Source of the DNA: Myrica gale
Lineage: Eukaryota; Streptophyta; Magnoliopsida; Fagales; Myricaceae
DNA: 64,000 bases
Assembly (NCBI GenBank): GCA_963930655.1
Contig: OZ005617.1
Location: 8,682,501-8,746,500 of the forward strand
Direction of reading: 5' to 3'
Shown here: piece by piece, positions 59,782 to 64,000 of the stretch
How positions within the stretch are numbered: position 1 is the stretch's first letter
Layout of the letters: every line of letters begins with the position of its first letter
Position numbers and translations under genes: made by a program
The notes under the pieces: generated by a model
What the model saw: only the letters and a program-made list of their open reading frames with translations
The model's database searches: none
Told to the model about the DNA's origin: nothing

Positions 59782-61953
59782 CACTAAAAAAAAAGAGGGT
59801 CTATAGCAGGCCAAAAAAACGCTGATATAAGTCATTTTGGCCTATAGCAGCGGTTTTTTAATGGCGGTATAGTTCCATCGCGATAGATATATCGCGACGG
59901 TTTTCGGAACCGTTGGTGAAGACCTCGGGTCTATAGCGGCGGTCACGACCACCGCTATACCCGAAATCAATTTTGTCGTCCTCACAGCGTTTCGTGAAAA
60001 CACTGGTATAGACTTTTAGCAGCGGTCGGTTAGCGGCGGTCGCGACCATCGCTATAGGTCTGTGTCAGCTTTTTTTTTTGCTTTTGTTTTTGCTAGCATG
60101 CACTACTAATTTTTTCCTATATTTTCATATACATGTTTTTTTAATCGGTAATACAAATTTATTTTAATAATTATAATTTATTGGATGTAAAAACTTAAAG
60201 ATCAAGGATAATAAAACAAAATATACTTCATCATTGATTAATACCGTTTTACAACAAATACAAGAATCTCTACAAATAATTTAAAAAGTAACAAGTTTCT
60301 AATATAAAATAGCAATAAGCAAGGACCAACTAAAATATTCAAATACAATACAATAAGCAAGGGCGAATTAAAATCTTCCTCATTTTACACATCAACCTCC
60401 TCCATCTTCCTCATTTAAACCACGAGATACCTAAAATTATTGGAGAAAGTAAGAGATGAAATTAGCAACAGATGGCGACAAGTTTCCCTCTACCAGACTA
60501 ACGTGAACATACAAATAGACAGGTTTTACCTCATCAAAAAAATAAAGGTTAAGAGATTGTTGTAGGATCTACAACTGCCATAGAACATTTCAATTATAGC
60601 CTATGAAATGAGACAATTTAAGAACATTCAATCAAATGCAAACAGAAACAGGTTTCAGCTAAAAGAATCAGACACAGACAACCATTTGGTCATTCGTATT
60701 TCCAAGTCTGCGTATTAAAAGCAATATGTTAATGTTACTTATCAAGAAAAAAAGTTTGCGTATGATTTTTCAAGTTGAATAAATGGTAGCAACAAGAATT
60801 TTGGTCAGTTTACATCAGGCACATACCCAAAAAATTGGGGCCACTTCTCCAAAAGAAAAAAAAAACTTAACATTGGCTAGATAAATAGAATTCCTGAAGC
60901 ACAATGCAATTCATTTCATAGTAATTTGGCAAGGTAAGGAACCCCAAATAAATTTGCTTACCGATATGCAATATAAAGGCAGGCAGCTGCAACTTGCTCT
61001 GTTCTACGCTCCCTGATAAAATTCCGTTCAACTGCTATGTGCAAACTTATACCGAAATCAAATGTTTTTAGAATAGCATTCATCTAGTGAACATAGCAAC
61101 CCAAAAAAACACATACCCGATAAAATGAACTGGCTGGATTAATTATAGAGTCACCACCACTGATATTAAAGGCTGTAACCATATGATCTATCTCATCTCT
61201 CCCTGAAATGCAAAAAAAAAAGTAAAAAATAAATTATCAAAACTCCCATAAAATATAGCCCTTTCAATCCACACTTGATAAATTTACAAAATAAAAGCAA
61301 TCTATATATGTATATTATAACACAAGCATCATCAGATTACATAACCTTCACAAAGCATCATTCAGTTGCTAGGGACTCAAACCAAAAGTTTTTCACAGCC
61401 CAGAAATATGTTGAATAGAAGCTCCTCCATTATCCACTAAATGTTTATGATTATTAACTTCCTCAGCATAGACCAAGAGATACTAACCTAGTACACAAAA
61501 CCAGCAGAAGTGGACAGTTTAGGTCTCTTATGGAGAAAAGGGAAAGAAGGAAAGCGATCACAACATGTCAAAACTGTACAAAATTCTATGGTCAAACGTT
61601 GCCTAGTGGATCAAACTTGTTTGCCTCAAACTTCACGTTTTACCTATGGAAGAGTACAAAATTCTCTAGCAATGTTTTTACATTCCAAGTTTTCTTTAAC
61701 ATTGATGGATATTAAGGAAGACGAAAACTTTCCAAATGGGTAATCTGCGAAAATACAACTAACCTGCAAGAGCACAAAACCGCAAGTGAGCTGGGCTCAA
61801 CCGTAGACAAAATTGTAAAAAATGCTGCTAAATAGAGGTCTATAGCGGCGGTCAATAGACCTCCTTTTAGCAACTTTTTTGCAAAACGTCGCAAAAAAGT
61901 TGCTAAAGCGACGTTTTTGGCGACCATTGCTATAGGCCTGTTTTTTTGTAGTG
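59782..61953. mobile_element. Non-autonomous CACTA transposon carrying a BRF1 gene fragment
   Basis: It starts CACTAAAAAAAAAGAGGG and ends CTGTTTTTTTGTAGTG, the CACTA signature. The flanking triplets TAT and TTT differ by one base. The subterminal regions hold repeated GGTCTATAGCGGCGGTC and GCGACCATCGCTATAGG words in both orientations (59800-60060, 61835-61940). The interior has no transposase but contains minus-strand exons of a host BRF1 gene (60962-61202) with their splice sites. Other parts of the interior may be captured introns. Confidence 0.85.
60962..61202 (-). pseudogene. BRF1 (TFIIIB subunit) gene fragment captured by CACTA
   Basis: Two minus-strand exons. Exon A, 61202-61117, sits between a TTTCAG acceptor and a GTATGT donor and encodes ..DEIDHMVTAF and ISGGDSIINPASSFYR. 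Exon B, 61038-60962, continues in phase as IAVERNFIR and ERRTEQVAAACLYIAYR and ends at a GTAAGC donor; its acceptor now reads CAC instead of CAG. These segments match the first cyclin-like repeat of plant BRF1, the TFIIB-related subunit of TFIIIB that recruits RNA polymerase III. Only about 54 codons are recognisable and no further BRF1 exons were found, so no working protein is made. The damaged acceptor is one sign of decay after capture. Confidence 0.8.
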
Positions 61954-64000
61954 TTTATGTGTGAAAGCCAAGTGAGATGTTCCTTAAAGTGAAGTTATTA
62001 TAGAGGATCCTTCTGGGTGCTTAAGTCTTTTTCTTTCTTTCTTTCATTAAACTATCCTTCTGGGTCGGTGGGAAGTAATATGCTTACCTAATATATTTAT
62101 TTTCATTTGCGTTAGTAAAAGGAAGAAGCTGAATATGAACAAAATCTTAAGATCGATATCTTGTACAATAAAGCTTTTTTTTAATGAGCAAGCTCGAGAA
62201 TATACAAATCAAGTACTTAACTCCTCCAACATATAAATTATATCTATACTTAGAGCATTAATTGTCTAATCATCCTTAATTAGTCCCAACTACAGCCTAA
62301 TTAAAGGTGGACTCCACTACATGCTCTCCTCCTGGTCATCTTTGTCAAAATCAACTTTGATCGATGCTGTACGTCCCATTATCAACCCCCCACTCAGTAC
62401 GCTATAATACTCTAGCTAATTATATTCTTTCATGATTGAATTAAAACTTAGGTGAAATTATTCAAATATTACATGTGGTTTCACTTTGCACAACGTCAGA
62501 TGCCCATCACTCGATGGAGCTAGCTAGCATGCAGGACCTCACATTGACAGCGAATTAATTATATATTATTTTATTTATTTGACAAGGAATTACTATTGTG
62601 GAGAACAAGAAGTTCTTCTTTAACCCCTTTAAGAAAAACTTTTGGCTAATGAAAGTGGAGGAGGGTACGTAATTACTAAAGATTAATATAATTGAAAGTG
62701 TTTGAGATGTCAAGGAATATTATTGTTTGAAAATTGGGACAAAATGAGATAACTCTTCCTCAGTTGCTTTCAACCTTTAGGGTTGTTTATGCTTAATTAA
62801 AGCTGCAGGAACTCGAAAGCATTCTGTCAACCAGCTGCATTCTATGAATGATATTGTACATAAAATAGTTATCTTGTACTACTCTCATTTCATCATCAAG
62901 AGCCATGCCTTAGTCAAGTGGGGCCAATGTAAGAGTAGGACCAATAAGCAGGCGATCGAGACTTGAGAACTACATGTTTTCAAAGAATTAATTATCAGAA
63001 CAAATTAAGCTCTAAAACTTTCTTATCAACCGATAAAAAAATAATTACAAAAGGAGAATAAGAATAAAGAAAAAAAAAGTTCCCAAATCACAGCGTAACA
63101 TAAACCCAAAAGAGGAAAGCATTACAAATTCATGATGATTAAAGAGAAGCAAAATTGCAGTTGTAGTTGGAAGAGTGGGTTGTGGATTACACCGATCAAG
63201 CATCATGGATCGATTAGTGGGGGGACTCATGATATTGGTGGGCTCAATTTTAAGCATGATCGAAATTATTCGACAGGGATGTGACATTTGTAACTTTTCT
63301 TACCCATATTTTATTCCAATCTAAAAAGGGATTAAAGAATGGGGTTATCTTTGGAGTTAATTGGGATTGTCAAAGGGAGGGCGAGGGAGAGGGGGACTTT
63401 AAGTACTAATTTAATTTGTCGAATGGAGCAAATCAGAGAGGAGTGTTTTGCTTTAGTGGTGCATTGCACATTCGGGATACCAAACCTCAGCTAGCTTTTT
63501 TCAAATGGCCGGACCCAATTCATCAATGTAGACACACACGTTCTTTAAGAGAGAATATAAAAGACACATTTGGATAATGCCAAAGTAAAAGGCAACACCC
63601 AACACTCACACAAACCCATGTCTCCCTCCCAAGAAAGAGATGTGTGATTAAACTAACCCTAATTCATAGCTTTTGGTCCCCTCCCCTATGGAATCACACA
63701 TCCAATTCATGTGGGTCATATCCCCCCCCCCTCTCTCTCGCAGCAGCCAGCTTCTTCTTTTTATACCCAATAATGTGCCTTTTGTTTTTTTTTTTGCATA
63801 TTTAATCGTATTTGACAGGTTAAGAGCATGCTGAAATTCATTGTCACGTACACAGCACGCACCTCGGCCAACAAAAAGCCGACGTCGAGGACAATGACAC
63901 TTGACCCAAAGGGCATTTTTTTCTTGAGAACCTAAAGGCCCCGGGAGGCCGGGACCCCAAGTATCTACCCCCATGCTTTGTGCTCATGATCTTTCGGGTT
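61954..64000. other. Intergenic sequence to the window end
   Basis: No gene recognised on either strand. It contains low-complexity runs (TTTC at 62029-62044; C run then CT at 63723-63740) and TAGCTAGC words. It could include the promoter of a gene beyond 64000, but nothing proves it. Confidence 0.4.

Noticed and set aside
63045-63974. Minus-strand open frames near the window end
   Set aside because: Low-complexity or Ala/Gly-free compositions without domains; likely chance frames in promoter-like sequence.

Overview
This window is nuclear DNA of a flowering plant, most likely a eudicot. The background is AT-rich, the genes are split by GT..AG introns, and the proteins are plant-specific. 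No bacterial-style operon, CRISPR array or rRNA is present. The species cannot be named from the sequence alone.

Three host genes can be read, all on the + strand. (1) 337-1801 is the 3' end of a NARROW LEAF 1 (NAL1)-like trypsin-type protease; its 5' part lies before the window. (2) 13874-24404 is a complete 12-exon gene for SR45, a 420-residue RS-RRM-RS splicing activator related to RNPS1. (3) 53827-55028 is a complete three-exon gene for a BOI-related RING E3 ubiquitin ligase of 331 residues. They are unrelated in function and form no pathway here.

The rest is largely a graveyard of transposable elements, many dated relative to each other by nesting. At least seven insertions carry 9-10 bp target duplications typical of Mutator-like elements (MULEs): 3147-3401, 8261-9481, 10593-12824, 20952-22614, 28807-29038, 36436-44046 and 50125-50834. 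hAT elements with 8 bp duplications lie at 26637-28291, 30133-34744 and 58350-58882, with a more decayed one at 10970-11682. A CACTA element fills 59782-61953 and one CACTA end sits at 45906. Seven short PIF/Harbinger-like MITEs (150-200 bp) are scattered through the window, five of them with matching TAA or TTA duplications. LTR-retrotransposon fossils are small: a short LTR with its primer-binding site (26405-26608), copia fragments at 28440-28667, 47120-48274 and 50395-50566, and two related stand-alone LTRs inside the big MULE.

The most interesting content is hidden inside these elements. The CACTA element carries, on its minus strand, two exons of a BRF1 (TFIIIB subunit) gene. The MULE at 10593-12824 carries an intronless PPR gene fragment and was itself split by a hAT. 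The 7.6 kb MULE carries remains of a MURA-type transposase and, on the other strand, a spliced GRF-type zinc-finger gene whose intron was later invaded by an LTR element. Two elements share an odd GC-rich core, and one hAT MITE is built from dense GGTCCGGACC-type palindromes.

Long stretches without genes (3412-5410, 7253-8090, 24405-26404, 29363-30132, 34753-36426, 44300-45354, 48275-49818, 50844-53480, 58891-59781, 61954-64000) show only AT-rich intergenic sequence, UTR or faint repeat remnants.
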